Positions 51,541 to 60,275 of a stretch of 64,000 nt of DNA are shown piece after piece. The stretch comes from Niabella soli DSM 19437 (GTDB lineage: Bacteria > Bacteroidota > Bacteroidia > Chitinophagales > Chitinophagaceae): contig NZ_CP007035.1 of NCBI RefSeq assembly GCF_000243115.2, forward strand, positions 3,906,001 to 3,970,000, given 5' to 3'. Position numbers and translations under genes: made by a program. Within the stretch, counting starts at the first letter, position 1; each line of letters begins with the position of its first letter. The notes beneath the pieces were generated by a model that made no database searches, was not told the DNA's origin, and saw only the letters and a list, made by a program, of their open reading frames with translations.

Positions 51541-52767
51541 TTATTCAGCTTTTCCGTTTGCCGGTATTCGTTTATTACTTCGTTTAAATTCTAAAAAGAA
51601 AAAGGTGACCACCCAGAAAAGGATACCCACAACAACAGCCAGGGTAACACTTCCATAAAGATATTGTTCCAGGTTCTCGCCAATGTATTTAAGCGTCAAT
51701 TGTTTGTTGAAGGATATGTCTACCGCCCTGGCGCCCATAAAAGGTTTTCCCATTTTGTAACTCAAAAAAACAACGAAAGGGATCAGTGGCGGAATGCTGA
51801 TATGAGCGGCCGTTACCACCAGCGTTTTGTTTAATTTCATCAGATGAGCCAGAGCAATGCCCACCAGCAACTGGAACCCCCAAATGGGTATAATGCCCAT
51901 AAAGCCCCCAAAAGCGATAGAATTTGCTTTTGTAGTTATAGATTCATTGGGGTTGAGGAGCAGGCGCTTCAATTCCTGCTTCCAGTTTTTCCTTGTAAAG
52001 CGCCGGAAAAAATCCCGGGGCTTGATATATAAAAAAGCAATGAGCACCAGAATAGTGTTTAGCACGCTGATCCGGCTAAAATCCTTGAATGGTCTGAAAT
52101 GCGTAATGCGCTCTTCTTTTGGCGGGTAATATACGGAAATCGGAACCGAGGAAACTTTTACGCCCCCCCAGGCCAGTCGCACGATCACCTCTATCTCCAA
52201 TTCATATTTGCGTGTAAACAGCCGCAGGTCGCCAATGGGTTTGAGGGGGTATAGCCGGTAGCCGGTCTGTGTATCCGGGCAATCGATACCTGTTTCTACC
52301 TTGTACCAAAAATTGGAGAACTTATGCCCGAAACTGCTTTTGCCTGGCACATGAGCGGTGCCGGCCATATTGCGGCTTCCCATGATCAGGGCCGGGCCTT
52401 CCGTTTCCAGTTTGTCAAGAAATAAAGGCAGGTCTTTTGCAAAATGCTGCCCGTCTGAATCAATGGTGATGGCATAGTTATAACCCAATGCTATTGCCTT
52501 GTTAAAACCGGTTCTGAGGGCCATGCCTTTGCCCTTATTGGGGTTGTAGGATAGTACAGTCAGTTGCGGAAAGTTTTTTAAGATTTCCGGCGTTATGTCT
52601 GTTGAACCATCATTTACAATAATGATCTGTTGCGTATAGCGCAACACGTCCCTGACGACCTGTTCAATGCTGGACGCATTATTATAGGTTGGAATAATAA
52701 CGCATGTGCCCGATTTCAAAAACCGGTCTGCAATGCCATCAGGTATTTTAGAAATTGCTGGTTCCAC
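51541..52767 (-). CDS. GT2 glycosyltransferase with C-terminal DUF2062 domain
   Basis: 408 residues starting at GTG 52767. GT2 catalytic domain with CVIIPTYNNASSIEQVVRDV, IVNDGSTD, and the metal-binding DSDGQH; the region near residue 170 (YRLYPLKP) is typical of the dolichyl-phosphate-mannose-synthase-like subgroup. It is followed by a DUF2062 membrane domain (residues about 270-395, with AFGGFMGIIPIWGFQLLVGI). A TATTTTTG element (52775-52782, minus) lies 7 nt upstream, so this gene probably begins the operon with the exporter fusion 6 bp on. Confidence 0.88.
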   Translation of the reverse strand: MEPAISKIPDGIADRFLKSGTCVIIPTYNNASSIEQVVRDVLRYTQQIIIVNDGSTDITPEILKNFPQLTVLSYNPNKGKGMALRTGFNKAIALGYNYAITIDSDGQHFAKDLPLFLDKLETEGPALIMGSRNMAGTAHVPGKSSFGHKFSNFWYKVETGIDCPDTQTGYRLYPLKPIGDLRLFTRKYELEIEVIVRLAWGGVKVSSVPISVYYPPKEERITHFRPFKDFSRISVLNTILVLIAFLYIKPRDFFRRFTRKNWKQELKRLLLNPNESITTKANSIAFGGFMGIIPIWGFQLLVGIALAHLMKLNKTLVVTAAHISIPPLIPFVVFLSYKMGKPFMGARAVDISFNKQLTLKYIGENLEQYLYGSVTLAVVVGILFWVVTFFFLEFKRSNKRIPANGKAE

Positions 52768-52774
52768 GAAGCCC

Positions 52775-52782
52775 CAAAAATA
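52775..52782 (-). promoter_or_regulatory. -7 element (TATTTTTG) upstream of the GT2 gene
   Basis: TAnnTTTG match ending 7 nt before the GTG start; it marks the probable start of the GT2/exporter operon. Confidence 0.5.
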
Positions 52783-52799
52783 AAGGTTGGGGCGTAATT

Positions 52800-52828
52800 A
52801 AAAAAGGGGCTGCAAAAGCAACCCCTTT
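52800..52828 (-). terminator. Terminator of the outer-membrane protein gene
   Basis: AAAGGGG (52803-52809) pairs with CCCCTTT (52822-52828), extended inside by TGC/GCA; the flanking A-run is a T-run on the minus strand. It separates the outer-membrane protein transcript from the GT2 operon. Confidence 0.75.
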
Positions 52829-52850
52829 CAGACTATTTAATAACGAACGT

Positions 52851-53363
52851 TTAAAAAGCGTACCGTGCTGCAATGCCCACTGTGGGATACACTGTTTCGA
52901 AGGCGCTTGGCGCTGTGATGTGAATAATGGGCCGCACATCCGCAGACAAATTCAATGGTATTCTGGCAAATTTATAATCAATGCCTCCGGTTGGGTAAAT
53001 ACCCGCTCCAAATCCATCGTAGTCAGGCGCATTGGCGCTGGTATTAAATAATACCAACCCGCCGCCAACGAACCATTTCAATCCCGGAACCGGTTTAATT
53101 TGGAAATGATGCTGATAAGTACCTGCAAAATTTACGCCCCGCGCATGCCGGTAATCGTTGTTATCCCAATAACGGCGATCACCCACCCCCAAGTTCAATT
53201 CGATGGCACCCGGGTTTGAAACAAAAAACTTATAGGACACAGCGGCAGCGTCATAATAAACATTGGAACTGAAACGGATACCAATTGCCTGCCGGTAATT
53301 GCTTTGCGCAGTTGCAGTCCCACAGGCAAATGCAATGACTGCAAGAAATATTATTTTTTTCAT
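52851..53363 (-). CDS. Small outer-membrane beta-barrel protein
   Basis: 170 residues. Signal peptide KIIFLAVIAFACGTATAQS. The rest is alternating beta-strands (NYRQAIGIRFSSNVYYDAAA, YKFFVSNPGAIELNLGVG) finishing in a C-terminal aromatic strand (VGIAARYAF), as expected for an eight-stranded barrel. Function unknown. Its own terminator follows. Confidence 0.7.
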   Translation of the reverse strand: MKKIIFLAVIAFACGTATAQSNYRQAIGIRFSSNVYYDAAAVSYKFFVSNPGAIELNLGVGDRRYWDNNDYRHARGVNFAGTYQHHFQIKPVPGLKWFVGGGLVLFNTSANAPDYDGFGAGIYPTGGIDYKFARIPLNLSADVRPIIHITAPSAFETVYPTVGIAARYAF

Positions 53364-53425
53364 TGATACTAGGATTTAAACGCACTATAGCACGCAAAGA
53401 GTATACCAAAGTGATCAAAAGCCCT

Positions 53426-56353
53426 CTATAAATTGGGAACAACGGCCTTATAAATGGCATCGAGTATGCTTCGCCGGATACTTAAACTGCTGAGCCGCGG
53501 ATTTTCCCGGGTTGGATATACCCGGTTCGACAAGAAAATATACACTATGTTATATTTGGGATCTACCCAAACGCAGGTGCCGGTAAATCCGGTATGACCA
53601 TAGGCCTGTGGCGAGGCGTATTTACTGGGATAGGGGTCGCTGCTGGTGGCATTGTCCTTTTCTGGCTTATCGAAACCATAACCTCTGCGGCTGATAGAAC
53701 TATGATAGGCCGAAAAATATTGTATAGTTTCTCTTTTTAAGAACCTATGACCGTTCAGCTCGCCGCCGTTTAACAGCATCTGGTATAATTTGCCGAGATC
53801 ATAGGCGTCGGAAAACAGACCGGCATGACCGGCGACACCGCCCCCCAAGGCAGATCCTTCGTCATGCACCGTGCCTTGTATGAGCTGGTTGCGGAAATGC
53901 GTTTCCTTTTCTGTAGGTACAATCGCTTCCAATGGAAAACGCTCTAAGGGGTGAAACCCGGTAGTGGTCATGTGCATCGGTTGGTAAAAGGTTTTTTGCA
54001 CATAGGTTTCCAGCGGCATTTTGGTAACGGCTTCCACAATCTTGCCCAGGAACCAAAAATCATTATCACTGTAAATATATTTTTGCCCGGGGGGAATAAC
54101 CGGGCTCTCCAGTATTTCCCTCCAGATGGTATCCTTATAATCATCTCTTAAATAAAGATTCCGTGCCACCTGCGTGGTAAATCCTTCTGAGCGAACGGAA
54201 CGGTACAGGTCGCTTCTTACCGACCCATCGGCATTCAGTGTTTTTTTATAAAAAGCGATGAAAGGAACCATCCCCGCCTGGTGCAGGATGATATCCTCCA
54301 GGGTTAGTTTGGCTTTGTTGGTTTTTTTGGTCCAGGGAAGATAATCTTCCAGCCGTTTTTTAAGATCTATTTTGCCTTCTTCGTACAATTTCATTACAGA
54401 AACCGTAGTAGCGGAAACTTTTGTAACGGAGGCCAGGTCAAAAATACTGTTGAGCTGCATTGGGTGGGTGCTATCATATTCATAATTGCCAAAGGCCTTA
54501 TGAAAAACAATTTTGCCGTCTTTGGCGGCCAATACCACACAACCCGGGTAGGCTTTTTGTTGGATACCGGCTTCGGCGATGGAATCTATAGGCGCAAAGC
54601 GAGCGTCATCGATCGGACGCATGCCCCCGGTTGCTGTATTTTTCAGCACCATGCCGGTGCCGTATTTCCAGTTGCAAACGGAAACGGGCAGTGTTCCGGT
54701 AGCCACAAATTTCGATTCCAGCCAGTCTGCGGCGGTGTTTTGAAAAATAGCGTCATCTTCATAGGCACCCACCAGCGATTTTGCCGTGCAGAAATTGCTT
54801 AAGGATAGGGGGTTGCCAAATACCATGGTGACTGCGTTTTCCTTATTCAATACCTGCCAGTTCTGAAGCGCATTTTGAGAAATCCCGTAATTGTTGGCTC
54901 CTTTTCTGAGATTGACGTCATGAAAACCGAGGATAACCGCATCGTATTTTCCTTCAATAATATTTTTCACGACCGAACCTCCTTTACCAGGCGAATCATT
55001 GTAATGAATATAGTATATGTCGGCATTCAGATCGCTTTGCAAACGATTTGCCAGCACCGTTTTTTCATTATTGGTAAACGCTACATAAGCGATCTTTTTA
55101 CCTTTTAAAGGCAGCGAGAAAAAATCGTTTCGGAACCCATCGGGGTTGATCAAATTAACAACGGTCAATGCTTTTTCTGCAACTTTTTGACGGATGCTAT
55201 TGGTACTGCTGTTTAATTCATTGGTGAGGTTTTCTATGGAGACCGGCTGCCATTGGTTTAAGCCAAGATTATATTTGGCCAGTAATACCTTTTTGACTTT
55301 GGCTTCGATATCCTTCCGGCGCAACCTGCGTTTTTTAATGGCGTCATTAACAGCGCTAATGGTTCCGGCCACACTTTCGGGGAGGCAAAGCATATCGTTG
55401 CCTGCTATCAACGACTCAACGGCAATGGTATTCCCGGGGAAATATTTTGCCACGCCTTTCATTTCGAGTGCATCAGTAAATACCAGCCCGTTAAAGCCGA
55501 GGGTGTTTTTTAGCAAGCCGGTTACAGCATTCTTTGAAATAGAAGTTGCATGGTGCGGTGTATTGTCGATGGATGGAACAAAAAGGTGCCCGACCATTAC
55601 GCTTTGCACACCGGCTTTAATGAGTTGTTTAAAGGGATAAAGCTCCAGTTCCTGCAACTGATCCAATGTTTTATTGATCACCGGCAGATCCAGATGCGAG
55701 TCTACCGCTACGTCGCCGTGCCCGGGAAAGTGTTTGGCGCAGGCCATGATCCCTGCGTCCTGCATGCCTTTCATATAGGCGATGCCCATTGCCGCCACTT
55801 TATATTTATCTTCTCCAAAAGAGCGAAAACCGATAACCGGATTATTGGGGTTATTGTTGATGTCAACGTCAGGAGCGTAATTCACTTGCACGCCCAGGCG
55901 TTTGTGCTGAAGGCCCACCGCACGTCCCATTTCAAATACCAGGGAAGTATCACCCATTGCGCCCAGCGTCATCTGATAAGGAAATTTAATTACACTATCC
56001 AGGCGCATACCCAAACCGTACTCACCGTCAATGGTGATCATCAGTGGCGTTTTTGCCAGAGACTGGTAATAGTTGGTAAGGTTGGCCTGGCGGATGGGAC
56101 CGCCCTGGAAAAAGCAAAGCGCGCCTACATTATATTTTTTGACGTCGTCAGTGACTTTTGCAATATGGTCGGGCCCCAGGTTTGAATGGGCCCTTACAAT
56201 GATCAGTTGTGCAATACGCTGGTCTTTACTCAGACTTTTATAAACGCTGTCTACCCACTTTTTTGCAGACAGGTTGCTTTTATACTGTGCAGTAGCAAGG
56301 TATGGGATCAGGAATAGCGCAAGCAAAGGTATATACAACCGGCAATGCTTCAT
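53426..56353 (-). CDS. GH3 beta-N-acetylhexosaminidase / serine beta-lactamase-like fusion
   Basis: 975 residues with signal peptide (YIPLLALFLIPYLATAQ). Residues 30-390 are a NagZ-type GH3 domain: KHFPGHGDVAVDSH (about 207, general acid/base His loop) and GLVFTDALEMKGV with the nucleophile Asp (about 293). A linker domain (about 400-570) precedes a beta-lactamase/PBP4*-type serine hydrolase (about 600-960) with SVTK (SxxK, about 641), YSDN (YxN) and YGHTG (HTG, about 917). The two activities probably act together on peptidoglycan fragments in the periplasm. The HTG triad is intact, so it should be an active hydrolase or esterase. Confidence 0.9.
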   Translation of the reverse strand: MKHCRLYIPLLALFLIPYLATAQYKSNLSAKKWVDSVYKSLSKDQRIAQLIIVRAHSNLGPDHIAKVTDDVKKYNVGALCFFQGGPIRQANLTNYYQSLAKTPLMITIDGEYGLGMRLDSVIKFPYQMTLGAMGDTSLVFEMGRAVGLQHKRLGVQVNYAPDVDINNNPNNPVIGFRSFGEDKYKVAAMGIAYMKGMQDAGIMACAKHFPGHGDVAVDSHLDLPVINKTLDQLQELELYPFKQLIKAGVQSVMVGHLFVPSIDNTPHHATSISKNAVTGLLKNTLGFNGLVFTDALEMKGVAKYFPGNTIAVESLIAGNDMLCLPESVAGTISAVNDAIKKRRLRRKDIEAKVKKVLLAKYNLGLNQWQPVSIENLTNELNSSTNSIRQKVAEKALTVVNLINPDGFRNDFFSLPLKGKKIAYVAFTNNEKTVLANRLQSDLNADIYYIHYNDSPGKGGSVVKNIIEGKYDAVILGFHDVNLRKGANNYGISQNALQNWQVLNKENAVTMVFGNPLSLSNFCTAKSLVGAYEDDAIFQNTAADWLESKFVATGTLPVSVCNWKYGTGMVLKNTATGGMRPIDDARFAPIDSIAEAGIQQKAYPGCVVLAAKDGKIVFHKAFGNYEYDSTHPMQLNSIFDLASVTKVSATTVSVMKLYEEGKIDLKKRLEDYLPWTKKTNKAKLTLEDIILHQAGMVPFIAFYKKTLNADGSVRSDLYRSVRSEGFTTQVARNLYLRDDYKDTIWREILESPVIPPGQKYIYSDNDFWFLGKIVEAVTKMPLETYVQKTFYQPMHMTTTGFHPLERFPLEAIVPTEKETHFRNQLIQGTVHDEGSALGGGVAGHAGLFSDAYDLGKLYQMLLNGGELNGHRFLKRETIQYFSAYHSSISRRGYGFDKPEKDNATSSDPYPSKYASPQAYGHTGFTGTCVWVDPKYNIVYIFLSNRVYPTRENPRLSSLSIRRSILDAIYKAVVPNL

Positions 56354-56458
56354 TTTGAATTATTTTTCGTTATGAATGATTGCAAATGTAGCTGATTCTG
56401 CAATGAAAAGGGCGCCGTTCATCAAGGCGAAAGCATAAATCTAAAACTGCCACCAATA

Positions 56459-56480
56459 CCCGCCTGAACGGACGGGCAGG
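56459..56480 (-). repeat. Second copy of the dispersed GC-rich palindromic repeat
   Basis: Reverse complement of 11025-11046 with one mismatch. The surrounding 280-bp spacer (56354-56634) also holds several CACGAAT/ATTCGTG pieces and no gene. Confidence 0.65.
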
Positions 56481-56634
56481 CACGAATGAATTAGCTGTTG
56501 CGTCGTCTTCAAAGTAAATAAACACGAATGCCATGCGTCGAAGGCAGATTCGTGTTCATCGTTTTGCAGATAGCGTAGTTGTTTTATTAGTGCAGTCGTT
56601 GCCTAAGTCTATCTGAGTGCATTCGTGGCCGGAA

Positions 56635-57342
56635 TTATTCTGTGTACTTATATCCAACACCCCTTACAGAGTGGAAGAACTCGGGGTTGCGGCTGTCTTT
56701 TTCAAAATATTTCCTGAAGTTGAGAATAAAGTTGTCGATGGTGCGCGTGGTGGGATAAACATTGTAGCCCCACACCGATTGCAATATTTTTTCGCGGGGT
56801 ACCACTTCATTCTTGTTTTCAATAAGCAGCTTCAGCAGCATGGCTTCTTTTTTGCTGAGCTGTATTTTTCCTGCGTATTTGGTAACGGCTTCCTGCGCCT
56901 TAAAGTCGATAATGTTATCGCCGAAGGTATAGGAGTTACCAACCGTGCTTCGTTCCTGCAGGCGTTGATTTTTGTTGATGAGTTTTTGGATCCTTAATAA
57001 CAACTCTTCCAGGTTAAAGGGTTTGGTCAGATAATCATCCGCACCTTTCTTTAAGCCTAACACTTTATCGTTACTGGTATTCTTTGCGCTCAACATCAGA
57101 ATAGGCAGCTCCGTATTGGTTAGCCGGATGGTTTCTGCCACGGCAATGCCGTCCATCTCCGGAAGCATAATGTCGAGGATCACTAAATTAAAGTATTCAT
57201 TCTTTATTGCATCCAGCGCCTGCACACCGTCAAAAGCCGATGTTACGGCATAATTCTCCAGTTCAAGGTTTAGTTTTAACGCCTCGTGCAAATTCTCTTC
57301 ATCTTCTACCAACAAGATAGTAGCTGCTTTATCGCCATTCAT
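56635..57342 (-). CDS. OmpR-family response regulator
   Basis: 235 residues. Receiver domain (1-125) with phosphoacceptor Asp in LVILDIMLPEMDG and the Lys of YLTKPFN. Winged-helix DNA-binding domain (135-235) with LSKKEAMLLKLLIENKNEVV and TRTIDNFILNFRKYF, ending VRGVGYKYTE. The sensor kinase is directly upstream, 18 bp away, so they form a pair. The DNA-binding domain is of the class that recognises direct repeats with about 11-bp spacing. Confidence 0.92.
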   Translation of the reverse strand: MNGDKAATILLVEDEENLHEALKLNLELENYAVTSAFDGVQALDAIKNEYFNLVILDIMLPEMDGIAVAETIRLTNTELPILMLSAKNTSNDKVLGLKKGADDYLTKPFNLEELLLRIQKLINKNQRLQERSTVGNSYTFGDNIIDFKAQEAVTKYAGKIQLSKKEAMLLKLLIENKNEVVPREKILQSVWGYNVYPTTRTIDNFILNFRKYFEKDSRNPEFFHSVRGVGYKYTE

Positions 57343-57360
57343 GTTCTTAAATTCTTTTAT

Positions 57361-58356
57361 CTAACTACTAATAGGAAATCTGACGGCAAAATTACTCCCG
57401 TTAGGTTCATGATTTGTCACTGAAATGTCTGCATTGTGATCCTTTGCTATTTTGCTGCATAGATACAAACCCAGACCTGTACCTTGTTTTTTCCGGGTGG
57501 CTTCATTACCGATCCGGTAAAATTTTGTAAAAATCTTCTTTTTCTCCTCATCAGGTATACCGGGCCCTTCATCGGCAACGGCCATAATGATTGATGGCGG
57601 CTGTTTGTCTAACTGTATCAGGATCCGGCTCTCTTTGGGGCAGTATTTTACCGCATTTTCTATAAGATTATTAACCAGTATCTGCAGTAAAAGCGCATCG
57701 CCCAAAATATCCACTTCGGGTTGGATAGCAGCTTCAAAATGGCGGTCCGGAAAGCGTTGTACAAATTCGGCCACCCGGTCGGCCACCAATCCCGAAAAAT
57801 TCAGCTCTTCTTTATTTATTTTATGGTCATGATCTTCCAACTGGGAAGATATGAGAATATTATTGGTAAGAAAGTTAAGCCGGGCCGTTTCTTCCAGCGT
57901 CATTGCGATGAGTTTACGACGGCGTTCCTCATCAAGATTACGTTTTAAAAGCGTTTCAAGGTTTAGTTTGGCCACAGCGATGGGTGTTTTTAATTCATGG
58001 GTTACGGCCATAGTAAAATTCTGCTGCTGCTGCTGCAGCCTGGATTGCTGCGTAATATAACGATACACAAAGAGCGCCCCCCATAATATTAAACCCAGAA
58101 AAACGATCCCTTCCCCCGCATACTTAACATGGCTGCGCTCATAATCTGCTTCGATCTTCGCCCGTCGTATTTGATAGGCAGGTGAGGAGGCATCGGTGAT
58201 AGCGGTGTTCAGATGTTCGATCCTGGCCTTGTGTAATTCGCGGTTCTGTATTTCCAGCAGAATAAACAGCCATACCAGGGCGGCCAGGATGTAAACGACC
58301 AGCAGGTAAAAGATGAACCTTGTTTTTCCCCGGTTCTTTTTAAGTCGCTGTTCCAT
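57361..58356 (-). CDS. Sensor histidine kinase
   Basis: 331 residues with two membrane helices (FYLLVVYILAALVWLFILL, then GIVFLGLILWGALFVYRYI) and a very short extracytoplasmic loop (about 40 residues) rich in charged residues. HisKA box MAVTHELKTPIAV, N-box ENAVKY, G1 DEGPGIP and G2 GTGLGLYLCSK are all present, so it is an active kinase. The loop is too small for a large ligand domain. Its last base overlaps the gldH stop by one, so gldH, kinase and regulator are one operon. Confidence 0.9.
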   Translation of the reverse strand: MEQRLKKNRGKTRFIFYLLVVYILAALVWLFILLEIQNRELHKARIEHLNTAITDASSPAYQIRRAKIEADYERSHVKYAGEGIVFLGLILWGALFVYRYITQQSRLQQQQQNFTMAVTHELKTPIAVAKLNLETLLKRNLDEERRRKLIAMTLEETARLNFLTNNILISSQLEDHDHKINKEELNFSGLVADRVAEFVQRFPDRHFEAAIQPEVDILGDALLLQILVNNLIENAVKYCPKESRILIQLDKQPPSIIMAVADEGPGIPDEEKKKIFTKFYRIGNEATRKKQGTGLGLYLCSKIAKDHNADISVTNHEPNGSNFAVRFPISS

Positions 58357-58820
58357 TATTGTTGTTTTTCAATCGCGATACCGGCATTTAATACAAAGGG
58401 CAACGGGTCGTCCTTCATCAGTTGGGTGATTATAAAATGATACCGGCCTTTTCTTAAAGGAACGATCGTGTTCAGTTTTATGAAATGATCATACAGGTCA
58501 TCCACCGCGTTGCCCTCCCATTTTCCTGAAGAAGCGGTAAGGGGGGCATTCACCGTGAGGGCCGTAACTACCTTGTTCAACGTGTCTTTTATCGTAACTT
58601 TTGCTACTATATTATTGTATGGGTATTGCTCCGTATGCCTGAAAATAAAATAGAGTTGGTAAGGAGCTGTTTCTTTTACATCCAGGTCTACGATGGCCGC
58701 ACGTTGCTGTTGCCATTTATGAGCCGGTATATCGGCTATCCGCTCGTTCACCACCACCTGTCCACAGGAAAAAAGCCCGCAAATAATAAAAAAGACCAGT
58801 AAGTAAACAAGGCTGCGCAT
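58356..58820 (-). CDS. gldH: Gliding motility lipoprotein GldH
   Basis: 154 residues. Lipobox FSCG gives Cys19 after a hydrophobic signal. VNERIADIPAHKWQ and the beta-sandwich region YPYNNIVAKVTI match the GldH family (needed for gliding in Flavobacterium johnsoniae; also present in many non-gliding Bacteroidota). Its own -7 element TAGATTTG is at 58837-58844 (minus). Its stop overlaps the start of the kinase gene. Confidence 0.82.
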   Translation of the reverse strand: MRSLVYLLVFFIICGLFSCGQVVVNERIADIPAHKWQQQRAAIVDLDVKETAPYQLYFIFRHTEQYPYNNIVAKVTIKDTLNKVVTALTVNAPLTASSGKWEGNAVDDLYDHFIKLNTIVPLRKGRYHFIITQLMKDDPLPFVLNAGIAIEKQQ

Positions 58821-58858
58821 CCAGGTACATTTTTTACAAATCTAGCTAAAAGCCGGTG

Positions 58859-59734
58859 CTAAAGTACGTTCAATACCTGCTCTTTCGCTTTCTCTAATTC
58901 GTCTTTCATCATAACCACCAGTTTCTGGATACTGGAGTTATAGGCTTTGGACCCGGTAGTATTTATTTCCCTGCCCACTTCCTGTAATATAAAAGACAAT
59001 TTTTTCCCTTTGATGTCGGAAGGTTCATTGACGATCTCCATAAAATAATCGCAATGGTTTTTCAGTCGCACCATTTCTTCGGTTATATCGATTTTTTCAA
59101 TATAATAAATTAATTCCTGCTCCAGCCGGTTGGCATCAAAATTATCTTTACCTACTTTTTCATCAAGCAGTTTAACAATGCCTTCCCGGATCATGTCCTT
59201 GCGTGCGGGATCCAGGAGCGCGATATCTTTTTGTAACGTGGCAATATTCCGGATGCGGTCCGTAAGTTCTGTTTCCAGGATCTTTCCTTCGCTGACGCGG
59301 TGTGCGTTCAGATCGGCAATAGCTTCTTTAAGAAGCTGATTGAAGGCAGCGGCGTCGTCTTCAGATAAGGATTCACTGCTCGGGGTTATTACTTCAGGCA
59401 GTTTAATAAGAACATTAAGAATATTAGAAGTGTCGATGCCCAGTTCTTTGGAAAGGTCAAACAAGGAATGATAATAAGCCCTGGCCAGATCAGTATTGAT
59501 CGCTACCGGTTTGGCGTCCCCCGTATCTTTTAAGCTGACGCTGCACTCCACACTCCCCCGGCTGAGCCCTTCAGACATCGTTTTGCGGATATTGAATTCG
59601 AATGGTTTTAAAAGAGCAGGCAACCTCAATGACAGATCAAATTGTTTACCGTTTAATGATTTGATGTCGACCATAAAGGTCTTTTTGCCAATCGTTTTTT
59701 CGGCGCGGCCAAAGCCCGTCATTGATTTAAACAT
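58859..59734 (-). CDS. YicC-family endoribonuclease
   Basis: 291 residues. N-terminal YicC domain (MFKSMTGFGRAEKTIGKKTF) and C-terminal DUF1732 (GKKLSFILQEVGREINTTGS). The E. coli protein is an endoribonuclease. A near-consensus TATCTTTA element lies about 15 nt upstream of the ATG. In most bacteria gmk follows it directly; here gldH follows. Confidence 0.9.
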   Translation of the reverse strand: MFKSMTGFGRAEKTIGKKTFMVDIKSLNGKQFDLSLRLPALLKPFEFNIRKTMSEGLSRGSVECSVSLKDTGDAKPVAINTDLARAYYHSLFDLSKELGIDTSNILNVLIKLPEVITPSSESLSEDDAAAFNQLLKEAIADLNAHRVSEGKILETELTDRIRNIATLQKDIALLDPARKDMIREGIVKLLDEKVGKDNFDANRLEQELIYYIEKIDITEEMVRLKNHCDYFMEIVNEPSDIKGKKLSFILQEVGREINTTGSKAYNSSIQKLVVMMKDELEKAKEQVLNVL

Positions 59735-59811
59735 ACTGTGATTTTTGTAAAGATAACTATTCGCGAAGCTGTTTTAAAAAAATAAAACCTGCGCGGGAAA
59801 TTGACAGGACA

Positions 59812-59841
59812 TAAAAAAATCCCTCCGAAAGAGAAGGGATT
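59812..59841 (-). terminator. Minus-strand terminator upstream of yicC
   Basis: AATCCCT (59818-59824) pairs with AGGGATT (59835-59841). On the plus strand seven A precede the stem, so a T-run follows it on the minus strand. It ends a minus-strand transcript that starts further right, before yicC. Confidence 0.75.
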
Positions 59842-59920
59842 ATTTTATAAAGATGGGTTAGTAAGTATGGGAAGGTAAATTCCCACCACAATATTAATTA
59901 TTATTTTGTCGTAATAAAAA

Positions 59921-60127
59921 TTATTTCTCATAAATTTTATTCACATTATTAAGTGCTGGTGTGGATATGTATGACCCGAGAAAGACAGATGTTGTAAAGA
60001 AGTAGTGTTGTATTTGTAAGGGCAGCCACAGGGCTGTTGATAGCTGTAGTAGCTGAAGTATTGATGAATGAAGCGTTTCAGCCGATTGGTTTTTCTTTGA
60101 TGAGCTGTTGTTGATTTGCGAGTGCAT
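59921..60127 (-). CDS. Possible 68-residue protein or marker of a small transcript
   Basis: The only sizeable frame in the 541-bp gap between yicC and lpxD. Ser/Leu/Gln-rich with moderate hydrophobic stretches (SILQLLQLSTALWLPLQ) and no recognised domain. It is followed 80 bp later by the minus-strand terminator at 59812-59841, which suggests a short separate transcript. That transcript may equally be non-coding: the region contains the stem CAGCC/GGCTG near 60029. Confidence 0.3.
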   Translation of the reverse strand: MHSQINNSSSKKNQSAETLHSSILQLLQLSTALWLPLQIQHYFFTTSVFLGSYISTPALNNVNKIYEK

Positions 60128-60256
60128 ACAAGTAATGATTTGAAGGCCGGTTGTTTTTATTTATCAATGTGCTTAAAATTTTTTTTAAATCCGCATCTTC
60201 TTTCTAGTAAAAAACAGGAAAACAGGCGGGGATGCACGCTTCAACAAACACTTACC

Positions 60257-60264
60257 TAACTTTG
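60257..60264 (+). promoter_or_regulatory. -7 element (TAACTTTG) of lpxD
   Basis: TAnnTTTG match 11 nt before the lpxD ATG (60276). Confidence 0.5.
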
Positions 60265-60275
60265 AAAAAAAAGAT

